Notes: a model not told the origin generated them from the letters alone. A stretch of 64,000 bases of DNA from Noviherbaspirillum humi (GCF_900188095.1 NZ_FZOT01000008.1:124001-188000), one strand, 5' to 3'. Shown: positions 51,571 through 60,767, counted from the stretch's first letter. Made by a program: numbers and translations.

Positions 51571-54258
51571 ATGTCCTGGTTCGCGTCCAATAGACAGCAA
51601 GCCCTTCATGAACTCAGCGTCCTGAAAGGCAACGTTCGGTTTCTGTTGTTGTGGCCGTTGCTGGCACTGCTCATCGGCGTGCTGGGATGGACCTTGCTGT
51701 TCGCCAATCTGGAGAAGGAAAAACGCGCTGCCGAGGCCACCGCGATGCAGGAAGCCGAAGTGCTGTCCCGCGCCTATGCCACCCATCTGCACAGCACGCT
51801 GCAGGCCATCGATCAGATCGCGCTCTATGTAAGGCACGGCTGGCAAACCGCGAATGGCCGCTATCGACTGGAAGACATGCATGCCCATGCCGCGCCGCCG
51901 ATGATTTCCGGCTTCTACGTGGCGCTGATCGACGCCGACGGCGAATTGATCACCAGTACCGTGCCCGACATACGCCGCGTCAACGTGGCGGGAAAACCTT
52001 ATTTCGCGGCGCAGGCGCGAAGCGCTGACGAACTGTATATCGGCTATGCCCGCACGGGGGATTTCACCGGCCAGCTGGTGGTGCCCTTTTCCCGTCGGCT
52101 GTCCCATCCGGATGGCAGCTTTGCCGGCATCGTGCTGGTATCGGTGGTGCCGGAGCATTTCATCTCCGGCTTCGACGAGGCCACCATCGGCGAGCATGGG
52201 TTCCTGGGCATCCTGGGCATGGACCGGCGCGCCCGCCTGAGCCGTCTGGGGATCCAGGTGTACCGCCCGGAGGCGCCGGCCTTGCTGAAGCAGCCGGCGG
52301 TGACGGGCGAAGCCGGCCGGATGGCGCTGGTTACGCCAGACTGGTTTGCCGACCGCCGTCCGCGCTACATCGGCTGGAAAACCACCGCCGACTACGGAAT
52401 GATCAGTCTGGCCGGCATCGATCAGGAAGCGGCGCTGGCGCCCTACCGGGAACAGCGTCGGACCGCGATCGAATATGGCGTCCTGGCTTCCTTCGGCCTG
52501 GTCGTACTTACCCTGCTGGTGATGTTCTTCTCCTGGCGCCTGGCGTGGCGCAAGCACCAGTTCGAGACCATGCAAGCCACCTACCGCACCGCCACCGAAA
52601 GCAGCGACGAGGGCTTCTTCATCGCCAGTCCGATCTACGACGGCAGCGGCCGCGCGACCGACTTCCGCGTCACCGACTGCAACCAGCGCGGCGCCGAACT
52701 GGTGGGCTACCGCCGCCACGAACTCGTCGGCCGCACCATCTCCGCCATCTATCACGGGCAGACCGCGGAGCTGACCATGAAGATGCTGCGGCGCGCCCTG
52801 CGCGACGGAAGCTATGAAGGCGAAACGGAACTGGCCAGCATCGGCCTGCCCGGCCCGGGCTGGATCCACATCCGCATCTCGCGGCCGGACCACGACCTGG
52901 CCGTCATGCTGCGCGATATCAGCGAGGCCAAGGCCCACGTCAGCGAACTGGAGCGGCGCGGCAACCATGACGCCCTCACCAGTCTGCCGAACCGCCACTG
53001 GGTTCAACAGCACCTGCCGGAGATCCTGAGCAGCGCGGCCGTCCAGCGCATGCAGGTCGCGCTGTTGTTCATCGACCTCGACGGCTTCAAGATCATCAAT
53101 GACACCATGGGCCATGAGGCCGGGGATGAAGTGCTGCGCCACGTCGGCCGGCGGCTGAAGCTGGCGATAAGGCCGCATGACCACGTGGTGCGTATCGGCG
53201 GCGACGAGTTTCTGGTGATACTGGAAAGCCTGCACGCCGCGGAGGATTCGGTTCACGTCGCGCGCCGGATATTGGAAGCGTTCGGGCCGGCCTTCCGCAT
53301 CACCGCCGGCACCCATCAGGTCGGCACCTCGATCGGCATCAGCCTGTTTCCGCAGGACGGCCAGGATGCCAACACCCTGCTCAAGAATGCCGATATCGCG
53401 ATGTACTCGGTCAAGACCGACGGCAAGCACAGCTACTGCTTCTTTCATCAAAGCTTCCACGACGCGCTGCAGGAACGGCATCGCAAGGAAGCCGAGCTGC
53501 GCCAGGCGCTGGAGCACGATCAGCTGGTGATGTACTACCAGCCGCGGGTCGACGTCGCCACCGGCGCCACCTCCAGCATGGAGGCGCTGGTGCGCTGGGC
53601 CCATCCGACGCGGGGCATCGTCGAGCCGAACGACTTCATTCCGCTGGCGGAGGAGACCGGGCTCATCGTGCGCCTCGGGGAGCTGGTGATCGACAAGGTG
53701 TGCGCCCAGCTGGCGTTCTGGTCGCGCCAGGGCGATCCGCTGGTGCCGGTGTCGGTCAATGTCTCTCCGCGCCAGTTCACTCAAACCGACATCGCCAGGA
53801 TGCTGGGCGATTGCCTGCAACGGCACCAGGTGGATCCGGCGCTGCTCGAAGTGGAGCTGACCGAATCGAGCATGAGCGGCGACGGCGACGAGGTGGCGCG
53901 CACCTTGAGCGCCATCCAGCGCATGGGCGTGAAGCTGCTGGTGGACGATTTCGGCACCGGCTACTCTTCGCTCTCGCAGCTGCAGCGGCTCGATTTCGAT
54001 GTGCTCAAGGTGGACCGCGCCTTTACCGCCCAACTGGAAAAGACGCGCGAAGGCACGGTGCTGTTCTCGGCCATCATCACCATGGCGCACGGCCTCGGCA
54101 TGCGGGTGGTGGCCGAAGGCGTGGAAACCCTGGAGCAGATGCGGGCGCTGAAGGCGCTGCGCTGCGACGAGATCCAGGGCTTCCTGGTGTCCCGCCCGCT
54201 GCCGGCGGCCGACCTGCCGTCGCGATTGCGGCAGGGCCTGGTGCCCTCCATGCTGTGA
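51571..54258 (+). CDS. Membrane GGDEF-EAL protein with periplasmic dCache sensor (copy 2)
   Basis: 895 residues and the same order as the gene at 46179: helix at about 23-45, periplasmic Cache-like region (SGFYVALIDADGELITST, VAGKPYFAAQARS), helix at about 305-325, PAS (about 340-455). GGDEF is intact at 543-547, EAL at 671-673 with DDFGTGYSSL. The two proteins are clear paralogues with diverged sensor domains, so they probably read different ligands. No strong ribosome site is visible at the ATG. Confidence 0.92.
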   Translation: MSWFASNRQQALHELSVLKGNVRFLLLWPLLALLIGVLGWTLLFANLEKEKRAAEATAMQEAEVLSRAYATHLHSTLQAIDQIALYVRHGWQTANGRYRLEDMHAHAAPPMISGFYVALIDADGELITSTVPDIRRVNVAGKPYFAAQARSADELYIGYARTGDFTGQLVVPFSRRLSHPDGSFAGIVLVSVVPEHFISGFDEATIGEHGFLGILGMDRRARLSRLGIQVYRPEAPALLKQPAVTGEAGRMALVTPDWFADRRPRYIGWKTTADYGMISLAGIDQEAALAPYREQRRTAIEYGVLASFGLVVLTLLVMFFSWRLAWRKHQFETMQATYRTATESSDEGFFIASPIYDGSGRATDFRVTDCNQRGAELVGYRRHELVGRTISAIYHGQTAELTMKMLRRALRDGSYEGETELASIGLPGPGWIHIRISRPDHDLAVMLRDISEAKAHVSELERRGNHDALTSLPNRHWVQQHLPEILSSAAVQRMQVALLFIDLDGFKIINDTMGHEAGDEVLRHVGRRLKLAIRPHDHVVRIGGDEFLVILESLHAAEDSVHVARRILEAFGPAFRITAGTHQVGTSIGISLFPQDGQDANTLLKNADIAMYSVKTDGKHSYCFFHQSFHDALQERHRKEAELRQALEHDQLVMYYQPRVDVATGATSSMEALVRWAHPTRGIVEPNDFIPLAEETGLIVRLGELVIDKVCAQLAFWSRQGDPLVPVSVNVSPRQFTQTDIARMLGDCLQRHQVDPALLEVELTESSMSGDGDEVARTLSAIQRMGVKLLVDDFGTGYSSLSQLQRLDFDVLKVDRAFTAQLEKTREGTVLFSAIITMAHGLGMRVVAEGVETLEQMRALKALRCDEIQGFLVSRPLPAADLPSRLRQGLVPSML

Positions 54259-54285
54259 GCAGCCAACACGAAATTCCAGGCATCA

Positions 54286-54299
54286 TTGATGCAAATCAA
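54286..54299 (+). promoter_or_regulatory. Perfect FNR box upstream of the FixL-like kinase
   Basis: TTGATGCAAATCAA fits TTGATNNNNATCAA with no mismatch. It lies 160 bases upstream of the kinase start codon and 28 bases after the preceding gene. The fnr gene is four genes downstream, so a feedback loop is plausible. Confidence 0.7.
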
Positions 54300-54458
54300 A
54301 ATTTCCGGGTGCGCCTCTCGGCGATGGCCGTTACATTGCAGTCAATGGCCGGTACCGGCAGGGCGGCGGCCTATCGCATAGAATGCTGCAGCGCCGCCGC
54401 GACATGCCTGGCACCGGACTAGCAAACCCGGCATCGTCCGGCACAACCCACATCATCG

Positions 54459-55946
54459 ATGAACCTGCTTAACCTAGAAGGCAAAAGCCTTGAATGGCTT
54501 ATCAATTCGGCAACCGACGCCATGCTGATCGCCGGCCGCGACGGCAAGATCGTGCTCGCCAATCCGCGGCTGCTGCAGCTGTTCGGATACACCGAGGATG
54601 AACTGCTCGGCCAGGCCATCGAGGTTCTGCTGCCGGAACGCCTGCGCGGCGGCCATGTGGCGCAGCGCAGCGGATTCGGCTCCCAGCCCAAGGCGCGGCC
54701 GATGGGTCTCGGCCTGGAGCTGTTCGCGCGCCACCGCGACGGCCGCGAATTCCCGGTCGAGATCAGCCTGTCGCCGCTGCCGAGCGAATCCGGGGCACCG
54801 GCCGTCATGGCGACCATCTACGACATCACCCGCCGCAAGCAGGCGGAACTGGGGCTGCTGGAGAGCGAGGCGCGCATGCGCGCGATCGTCGATACCGCGG
54901 TCGATGCCATCATCACCATCGACGAGCGCGGCATCATGGAACGCTGCAATCCGGCGGCGGTGCGGCTGTTCGGCTACGACGAGTCCGAAATGGTCGGCCG
55001 CAACGTCTCCATGCTGATGCCTTCCCCCGACCGCGAGAGCCACGATGGCTATCTGCAGCGCTACCAGTCCACCGGCGAACGCCGCATCATCGGCATCGGC
55101 CGCGAGGTGTTCGGCCAGCGCAAGGATGGCTCCGTCTTTCCGATGGACCTCGCGGTGGCGGAGATGCGGATCGGCGGGCGGCGCATGTACACCGGCATGG
55201 TGCGCGACATCAGCGAACGCAAGCAGGCGGAGGAACGGCATGCGCGCCTGCTGCGCGACCTGCGCAGCGCCAACGAAGAGCTGAGCAGCTTCGCCTACGT
55301 CGTTTCGCACGACCTGAAGGCGCCGCTGCGGGCCATCGGTTCCCTGGCCGACTGGCTCTCCCAGGACTACAGCGACAAGTTCGACGACGAGGGCCGCGAG
55401 CACATGCGGCTGCTGATCAGTCGGGTGCATCGCATGGGCGCCCTGATCGACGGCATCCTGCAGTACTCGCGCGTCGGCCGCATCAAGGAAGCGCCGGTGC
55501 CGGTGGACCTGAACCAGCTGCTGCGCGAGACCGTGGATCTGCTGGCGCCGCCGCAAGGCATCGAGATCCGCGTCGCGCCCGACCTGCCGCAGGTGCTGTC
55601 GGAGCCGACCCGCATGCAGCAGGTGTTTCAGAATCTGCTCTCGAACGCCATCAAGTACATGGACAAGCCGCGGGGTCTGATCGATGTCGGCTGGGCCGAC
55701 GAAGGCGATTGCTGGCGCTTCTCGGTGCGCGATAATGGCCCCGGTATCGAGGCGCGCCATTTCGAGCGCATCTTCCAGCTGTTCCAGACCCTGGCGCCGC
55801 GCGACCGCATCGAAAGCACCGGCGTCGGACTGGCGCTGGTGAAGAAGATCGTCGAAATGTACGGCGGCAAGGTTCGCGTCGAATCGGTCATGGGCGAAGG
55901 CACCACCTTCAGCTTCACGCTGCCCAAGCACCCCGGCGCCGACTGA
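54459..55946 (+). CDS. FixL-like heme-PAS oxygen-sensor histidine kinase
   Basis: 495 residues, soluble. PAS 1 at about 10-125, PAS 2 at about 135-252. PAS 2 matches the FixL heme domain closely: MLMPSPDRESHDGYLQRYQ, then GERRIIGIGREVFGQRKDG. The proximal heme ligand would be His195; Arg201 and Arg215 match Arg206 and Arg220 of Bradyrhizobium FixL, the latter sensing O2. The kinase has H-box VVSHDLKAPLRAI (His284), more like phytochrome-type kinases than classical FixL, and HATPase_c motifs DNGPGIE and GVGLALVKKIV. It heads a run of response regulators ending near fnr. Confidence 0.9.
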   Translation: MNLLNLEGKSLEWLINSATDAMLIAGRDGKIVLANPRLLQLFGYTEDELLGQAIEVLLPERLRGGHVAQRSGFGSQPKARPMGLGLELFARHRDGREFPVEISLSPLPSESGAPAVMATIYDITRRKQAELGLLESEARMRAIVDTAVDAIITIDERGIMERCNPAAVRLFGYDESEMVGRNVSMLMPSPDRESHDGYLQRYQSTGERRIIGIGREVFGQRKDGSVFPMDLAVAEMRIGGRRMYTGMVRDISERKQAEERHARLLRDLRSANEELSSFAYVVSHDLKAPLRAIGSLADWLSQDYSDKFDDEGREHMRLLISRVHRMGALIDGILQYSRVGRIKEAPVPVDLNQLLRETVDLLAPPQGIEIRVAPDLPQVLSEPTRMQQVFQNLLSNAIKYMDKPRGLIDVGWADEGDCWRFSVRDNGPGIEARHFERIFQLFQTLAPRDRIESTGVGLALVKKIVEMYGGKVRVESVMGEGTTFSFTLPKHPGAD

Positions 55947-55970
55947 CATTGATCCGATCGGAAAGGACGA

Positions 55971-56384
55971 ATGAAGACAAGCAACAAGCCCATCCTGCTG
56001 GTGGAGGACGACCAGGTCGACGTGATGACCATTCGCCGCGCCTTGAAGGAAATCCACGTCATGAACCCGGTGGTAAACCTGGAAAACGGCGAGCAGGCGC
56101 TGGAGTACCTGCGCAATCCCTCTGCGGAAAAGCCTTGCATCATCCTGCTCGACCTGAACATGCCGATCATGAACGGCATCGAATTTCTGGACGTGGTCAA
56201 GCATGATCCGGCGCTGCGCCGCTTCCCGGTGGTGGTGCTCACCACCTCCCAGGAAGAACAGGACAAGCTCAACAGCTTCAACCTCGGCGTCGCCGGGTAC
56301 ATGGCCAAGCCGGTGGATTATCGCCGGTTCGTGGAGATGATGCGCTCCATCGACCTGTACTGGACCATCAGCGAGCTGCCCTGA
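55971..56384 (+). CDS. Single-domain response regulator (Rcp1-like)
   Basis: 137 residues, receiver only. Acid pocket Asp13/Asp14 (VEDDQVD), phospho-acceptor Asp61 (LLDLNMPIMNG), Thr91/Thr92 and Lys113 (MAKPVD). Sequence and pairing with a VSHDLKAPL-type kinase fit the Rcp1 group, which accept phosphate from phytochrome-type kinases. With no output domain it should act as a phosphate shuttle or through protein contact. It lies 24 bases after the kinase and 14 before the next gene. Confidence 0.93.
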   Translation: MKTSNKPILLVEDDQVDVMTIRRALKEIHVMNPVVNLENGEQALEYLRNPSAEKPCIILLDLNMPIMNGIEFLDVVKHDPALRRFPVVVLTTSQEEQDKLNSFNLGVAGYMAKPVDYRRFVEMMRSIDLYWTISELP

Positions 56385-56398
56385 GCCTGATACCGACC

Positions 56399-57529
56399 AT
56401 GCCTACCGAAGCCGGACAGCGTCCGCACATCCGCGTACTCGTCGTCGATGACGATGTGGTGGACCGCATTGCCTGCCGCCGCGCCTTCGCCGCCAGCCCC
56501 GACATCGACTTCAGCATGATCGAAGCCGAAACCGGCCGCGAAGGGCTGCAGCTGGCCCGAGAGGAACGGCCGGACTGCATCCTGCTCGATTACCAGCTGC
56601 CCGATCTCGACGGCCTGGAGTTCCTGACCGAGATCACCGATGACAGCGGCAAGCCGGCCTATCCGGTCATCCTCCTCACCGGCGCCGACAGCGCGGCGGT
56701 GGCGGTGACGGCGATGAAGCGCGGTGCCTGGGACTACATCGGCAAGGACACCGAGCGCCGCTACCTCGAACTGCTGCCGGGGGCGATCCAGCGCATGCTG
56801 CGCGAGCGCCGGCTCGACGAAGGCAAGCGCCAGGCCGAGATCGCGCTGCGCCAGTCGCAGACCCAGCTGCGCCAGCTTGCCGCCCACCTGGAGAGCGTCA
56901 AGGAAGAGGAGCGCAAGCGCATCGCCCGCGAGATTCATGACGAACTGGGCGGTCTGCTGACCGGCATCAAGGCCCATGTCTCGGTCTATCTGCGCCGTGC
57001 CGCGCGCGCCGGCACGCCGCCCGACCCGCTGCTGACCGATGCCGCCGGCCTGGCCGATACCGCGCTGGAAGCGGTGCGCCGGGTGATCACCGACCTGCGC
57101 CCGAGCGTGCTGGACCAGCTCGGCGTGTGGGCGGCGCTTGAATGGTACGCCGGGCAGATCGAAAAGCGCTCCGGCATGCAGTGCACCTGCCGCATCGATG
57201 CCAGCGCCGCTGCCATGGAGCTGGACGCGCAGCGCAGCACCATGCTGTTCCGGGTGGTGCAGGAAGCGCTGACCAATGTCGTGCGCCATGCTGACGCCGG
57301 CCGCGTCACGATCGAAGCGATGTGCAGCGACGACGTGCTCACGGTGGAGATCACCGACGACGGCCGCGGCATCGCCGACAGCGGCGCCGACAAACGCGAA
57401 TCGTTCGGCATCATCGGCATGCACGAACGCACCCGCCATTTCGGCGGCAAACTCAGCATCACCGGCACGCCCGGCGCAGGCACCCGGGTGCTGTTGCGGC
57501 TGCCCCTGGAGACTCCTCATGACGAATAA
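56399..57529 (+). CDS. Receiver domain fused to a NarX-type (HisKA_3) histidine kinase
   Basis: 376 residues. N-terminal receiver (about 10-135) with VVDDDVVD and Asp64 (LLDYQLPDLDG). A coiled coil is followed by HisKA_3 with His180 in RIAREIHDELGGLLTGIK, then HATPase_c with EALTNVVRHA, DDGRGI and GIIGMHERTRHFGG. A receiver at the N-terminus implies that its kinase activity is set by phosphorylation from another kinase, perhaps the FixL-like protein. It overlaps the LuxR-type regulator by 11 bases, its probable target. Confidence 0.92.
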   Translation: MPTEAGQRPHIRVLVVDDDVVDRIACRRAFAASPDIDFSMIEAETGREGLQLAREERPDCILLDYQLPDLDGLEFLTEITDDSGKPAYPVILLTGADSAAVAVTAMKRGAWDYIGKDTERRYLELLPGAIQRMLRERRLDEGKRQAEIALRQSQTQLRQLAAHLESVKEEERKRIAREIHDELGGLLTGIKAHVSVYLRRAARAGTPPDPLLTDAAGLADTALEAVRRVITDLRPSVLDQLGVWAALEWYAGQIEKRSGMQCTCRIDASAAAMELDAQRSTMLFRVVQEALTNVVRHADAGRVTIEAMCSDDVLTVEITDDGRGIADSGADKRESFGIIGMHERTRHFGGKLSITGTPGAGTRVLLRLPLETPHDE

Positions 57530-58160
57530 AAAGATCAGCGTCCTCCTGGTGGACGACCATGCCGTGGTGCGAAAGGGCGTGGAACTGATGCTGGCCGATG
57601 CCGACGACATCAGCATCGACGGCGAAGCCGAGAATGCGCAGCAGGCTCTGGAACTGGTCAGGGAGAGGAACTTCGACGTGGCCCTGGTCGACATCGCCAT
57701 GCCGGACAAGAACGGGCTCGACCTGCTCAAGCAGCTGCGCACCGAAAAGCCGAAGCTGGCGGTGCTGATCCTGAGCACCTATTCGGAAGAAATCTATGCG
57801 GTGCGGGCGGTCAAGCTCGGCGCCGCCGGCTATCTCACCAAGGACACGCCGGAAGCCACGCTGATCGGCGCGGTGCGCAAGGCCGCCGCCGGCGGCAAAT
57901 ATTTCAGCCCGGCCCTGGTGGAAAAGCTGGCCGGCATGTTCGGCAATGCGAGCGCCGCCTCGCATGACACCCTCTCCAACCGGGAGCTGGAAGTGATGAA
58001 GCTGATCGCTGCCGGAGAAAGCCTGGTGAAGATCGCCGAGACCCTGCATCTCAGCCCGCATACCGTGACCACCTATCGCGCCCGCATCCTGGAAAAGATG
58101 GGCATGAAGAGCAACGCCGAACTGACCCGTTATGCCATTGAAAACGGTTTGCTGATGTAG
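57519..58160 (+). CDS. NarL/FixJ-family response regulator
   Basis: 213 residues from ATG 57519 inside the end of the kinase gene. Receiver (1-125) with LLVDDHAVVRKG and Asp58 (VDIAMPDKNGL), Lys in YLTKDTPEA. LuxR-type helix-turn-helix at about 150-210: LSNRELEVMKLIAAGES, KIAETLHLSPHTVTTYRARI. It should be the DNA-binding output of the cascade. fnr follows 211 bases downstream on the same strand and is an obvious candidate target. Confidence 0.94.
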   Translation: MTNKKISVLLVDDHAVVRKGVELMLADADDISIDGEAENAQQALELVRERNFDVALVDIAMPDKNGLDLLKQLRTEKPKLAVLILSTYSEEIYAVRAVKLGAAGYLTKDTPEATLIGAVRKAAAGGKYFSPALVEKLAGMFGNASAASHDTLSNRELEVMKLIAAGESLVKIAETLHLSPHTVTTYRARILEKMGMKSNAELTRYAIENGLLM

Positions 58161-58371
58161 CAAGGCAGGCGGAAGGATTTCATCGCGGCAAACGATCGGA
58201 AGTTTGTGGGGGAAGCCCTACAAGCCGATGTCCGGGTTTTTGCTACAGGAATCAGTCCGTCTTTGCCGATACCGGTCCCGTCTCGAATTGATGATACTGC
58301 TCGCATACGCTGCAGTCCTGCTCGCTTGCAGGCGAAGCAGCCAACAATTTCAGTTATCAACGGTGACCATC

Positions 58372-59145
58372 ATGATCTCCATCGCACACATCGACAAAAC
58401 ATCCGCTCCCCGTGTGCAGGATGCGCGCTCGCTGCACTCGCGCGACCATTGCTCGACTTGCAGCCTGCACAGCCTGTGCCTGCCAACGGGCCTGTGCGAG
58501 TCGGAGATGAACCGTCTGGACAAGATCATCGGCCGCCGCCGCAAGGTGCTGAAGGATGAGGCGCTGTACCGCATGGACGATCCGTTCACCACGCTGTACG
58601 CGGTGCGCCTGGGCCACTTCAAGACCCATCAGGTCACGCCGGCCGGCGACGAGCAGATCACCGGCTTCCACATGGCCGGCGAACTGCTCGGCATGGATGC
58701 CATCAGCACCGACCGCCACCACTGCTATGCGGTGGCGCTCGAAGACAGCGAAGTCTGCGAAATTCCGTTCGCCCAGCTGGAGCAGCTGTTTGCCGAAATG
58801 CCGACCCTGCTGCGCCATTTCCACCGCCTGATGAGCCAGGAAATCACCCGCGACCAGAACACCATGCTCCTGCTCGGCAACATGCGCGCCGAACAGCGCT
58901 TTGCCGCCTTCCTGGTCAATCTGTCTTCGCGCTACAAGGTGCGCGGCTATTCGCCGACCAGCTTCCAGCTGCGCATGTCCCGTGAAGACATCGGCAACTA
59001 CCTCGGCCTGACCATCGAAAGCATCAGCCGCCTGCTTGCCCGCTTCAAGAAACAGGCCCTGCTCAAAGTGAGCAACCGCGAAATCGAATTGCTGGACCTG
59101 CCGATGCTGAAGCAGCTTGCCATGCAGGGCAATACGGCGCACTGA
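58372..59145 (+). CDS. fnr: Oxygen-sensing transcription factor FNR
   Basis: 257 residues from ATG 58372. The [4Fe-4S] ligands fit E. coli FNR: Cys27-x2-Cys30-x5-Cys36 near the N-terminus and Cys129 in SEVCEIPF. Cyclic-nucleotide-type beta-roll, dimer helix, then helix-turn-helix EDIGNYLGLTIESISRLLAR with Glu216, Ser219 and Arg220, which read TTGAT-N4-ATCAA. Active as a dimer without oxygen. FNR-type boxes lie upstream of the kinase (54286) and both usp genes. Ribosome site is weak. Confidence 0.96.
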   Translation: MISIAHIDKTSAPRVQDARSLHSRDHCSTCSLHSLCLPTGLCESEMNRLDKIIGRRRKVLKDEALYRMDDPFTTLYAVRLGHFKTHQVTPAGDEQITGFHMAGELLGMDAISTDRHHCYAVALEDSEVCEIPFAQLEQLFAEMPTLLRHFHRLMSQEITRDQNTMLLLGNMRAEQRFAAFLVNLSSRYKVRGYSPTSFQLRMSREDIGNYLGLTIESISRLLARFKKQALLKVSNREIELLDLPMLKQLAMQGNTAH

Positions 59146-59234
59146 AGCCTTCGCATCTGCATTCATTGCACTTACTGCTCCGGCGGCCGCCTGCCCTGCG
59201 ACCGCCTTCCAGGCCGCTTGCGGCCCGTTCCCGT

Positions 59235-59660
59235 TTACCGGATCAGCAGCACCGGCACCTTGCTCGACGCCAGCACCCGCGTGGCGGTGGACCCCAGCAC
59301 CAGATTTCTGAGAACGCCGTGACCGTGGGAACCCATCACCAGCAGATCGATGCCATTCTGTTCGGCATAGGCCTGGATCTGCTCGCCGATATCGCCGACC
59401 CGGTAGCCCGACTTGAAGCCGATGCCGCGTTCGCGCAGCACCTGCTCCGCCCCGGACAGCGCCGCAGCGGACTCGTCGCGGTAATAGGCTTCCACTGCAT
59501 CCGTGCCCAGCACTGCCCGCACGCGGCCCGGCGGGATCGGCGCATGCACATGCAGCAAATGCAGTTCCGGCTGGCCCTGGTACCAATCAAGGTGCTTGAG
59601 CACATAATCCACGGCCTTGCGGGTGTATTCGGAGCCATCCACCGCCATCAGAATCTTCAT
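59235..59660 (-). CDS. Universal stress protein UspA family (1)
   Basis: 141 residues, single Usp domain. Begins MKILMAVDGSEYTRKAVDYV; the C-terminal ATP-binding pattern G-x2-G-x9-G-S/T reads MGSHGHGVLRNLVLGSTATRVL and ends KVPVLLIR. It is convergent with fnr and divergent from the second usp gene. An FNR-like box lies about 89 bases upstream of its start, so induction without oxygen is expected. Confidence 0.93.
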   Translation of the reverse strand: MKILMAVDGSEYTRKAVDYVLKHLDWYQGQPELHLLHVHAPIPPGRVRAVLGTDAVEAYYRDESAAALSGAEQVLRERGIGFKSGYRVGDIGEQIQAYAEQNGIDLLVMGSHGHGVLRNLVLGSTATRVLASSKVPVLLIR

Positions 59661-59748
59661 TCTTCCTCCCGTTCATGATCTCGTATCGGCCCGTCCCGTC
59701 GGGCACTACGCAATGACGCCATCCTAGTGACGGCAGGCCGCCGCACGC

Positions 59749-59762
59749 ATGATCCACATCAA
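59749..59762 (-). promoter_or_regulatory. FNR-type box for the minus-strand usp gene
   Basis: Read on the minus strand it is TTGATGTGGATCAT, one mismatch from TTGATNNNNATCAA. It lies 89-102 bases upstream of the usp start codon at 59660. Confidence 0.65.
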
Positions 59763-59836
59763 AATTTTCAGTCTTCCCTTTTCGGATTGGCTCAGCGGCT
59801 TGATCCTCGCCGAGGCGGTGCACCTTGTTTGCATTT

Positions 59837-59850
59837 TTGACTTGGATCAA
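59837..59850 (+). promoter_or_regulatory. FNR-type box for the plus-strand usp gene
   Basis: TTGACTTGGATCAA differs from TTGATNNNNATCAA at one position. It lies 71-84 bases upstream of the ATG at 59921, in a position consistent with class II activation if the leader is short. Confidence 0.65.
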
Positions 59851-59920
59851 GCGCGCCGGGGGTCCCGAATCTATGCTGCGAGCAATGCAATCCCGATCCA
59901 CCTCACTGACTGGAGGCGTC

Positions 59921-60370
59921 ATGTTCAAGACCATACTTGTGCCGACCGATGGCTCGGCCCTATCCGACAAAGCGATTGCCAACGCTGTGGAACTGGCGCG
60001 CTCGCTGGGCGCAAGTCTGGTGGGCATGTCGGTGGCGGAGCCTTATCCCTACCCGCATTCGCCGCGGCCGGATGGCTCCAGCCTGATCGTCAGCGATGCC
60101 CGGTCCTTCGAAGAGAAAACCGCCGCGCTGGCGCAGAAGAACGTGGAACGAATCGCCGAAGCGGCCAGGGAAGCCAAGGTGCCGTGCGAAACCGTCGTGA
60201 AGGTCTCCGCCAGCCCGTATGAGGAAATCGTGGATGTGGCCCGGAACGCGAAATGCGACGCCATCGTGATGGCCTCGCACGGCCGCACCGGCATGAGCCG
60301 GCTGCTGCTCGGCAGCGAGACCCAGAAAGTGCTGGCTTACTCCACGCTGCCGGTGCTGGTGGTGCGCTGA
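59921..60370 (+). CDS. Universal stress protein UspA family (2)
   Basis: 149 residues from ATG 59921 with TGGAGGCG upstream; longer in-frame starts run through the promoter. MFKTILVPTDGSALSDKAI start and ATP-binding pattern MASHGRTGMSRLLLGSETQKVL, ending LPVLVVR. Such proteins accumulate on starvation, anoxia and other stress. The FNR-like box upstream and the nearby fnr gene point to an anaerobic role. Confidence 0.94.
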   Translation: MFKTILVPTDGSALSDKAIANAVELARSLGASLVGMSVAEPYPYPHSPRPDGSSLIVSDARSFEEKTAALAQKNVERIAEAAREAKVPCETVVKVSASPYEEIVDVARNAKCDAIVMASHGRTGMSRLLLGSETQKVLAYSTLPVLVVR

Positions 60371-60428
60371 GGTGGCGCGCTGAGCCGCGATGCCAGGGAC
60401 GGCCTTTCCGGCCATCACTGCGCCGTGC

Positions 60429-60767
60429 CTACAGGCCGGCGCTCAGATGCTTCACCGGCGCATGCTGGTGGCTCTGAATTTTTTCCTTGTGCTTCAGCAC
60501 CTGGCGGTCCAGCTTGTCGACCAGGCCATCGATGGCCGCATACAAATCTTCCGCGTAATGGTCCAGGTGAAAGACATTGCCCTTGACCCGCAAATTCACT
60601 TCCGCGCGCTGCCGCTTGTCCTTTTCCGACGGCTTTTCGACGCCGAGGATGACCGCGATGTCGATGATCTGGTCGAAATGCCGGATGACACGCTCCAGCT
60701 TCGTTTCTACATATTCACGGATCGCCGGGCTGATGTCGACATGCTGTCCGGTAAGTAGCAGGTTCAT
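60429..60767 (-). CDS. hpf: Ribosome hibernation-promoting factor, short form
   Basis: 112 residues from ATG 60767 with AGGAGAGAC upstream. The HPF/YfiA fold is evident: MNLLLTGQHVDISPAIREYVETKL, then AEVNLRVKGNVFHLDHYAEDLYAAIDGLVDKLDRQV (core DLYAAIDGLVDKL) and KHKEKI. No long C-terminal domain, so the short gamma-proteobacterial type that works with RMF-like factors to form 100S dimers. It is not next to rpoN, its usual place, so this may be a second copy tied to the stress/anoxia block. Confidence 0.93.
   Translation of the reverse strand: MNLLLTGQHVDISPAIREYVETKLERVIRHFDQIIDIAVILGVEKPSEKDKRQRAEVNLRVKGNVFHLDHYAEDLYAAIDGLVDKLDRQVLKHKEKIQSHQHAPVKHLSAGL

Noticed and set aside
58161-58371. 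FNR box for autoregulation directly upstream of fnr
   Set aside because: Half-sites such as TTGAT occur, but no copy fits both halves of the consensus.
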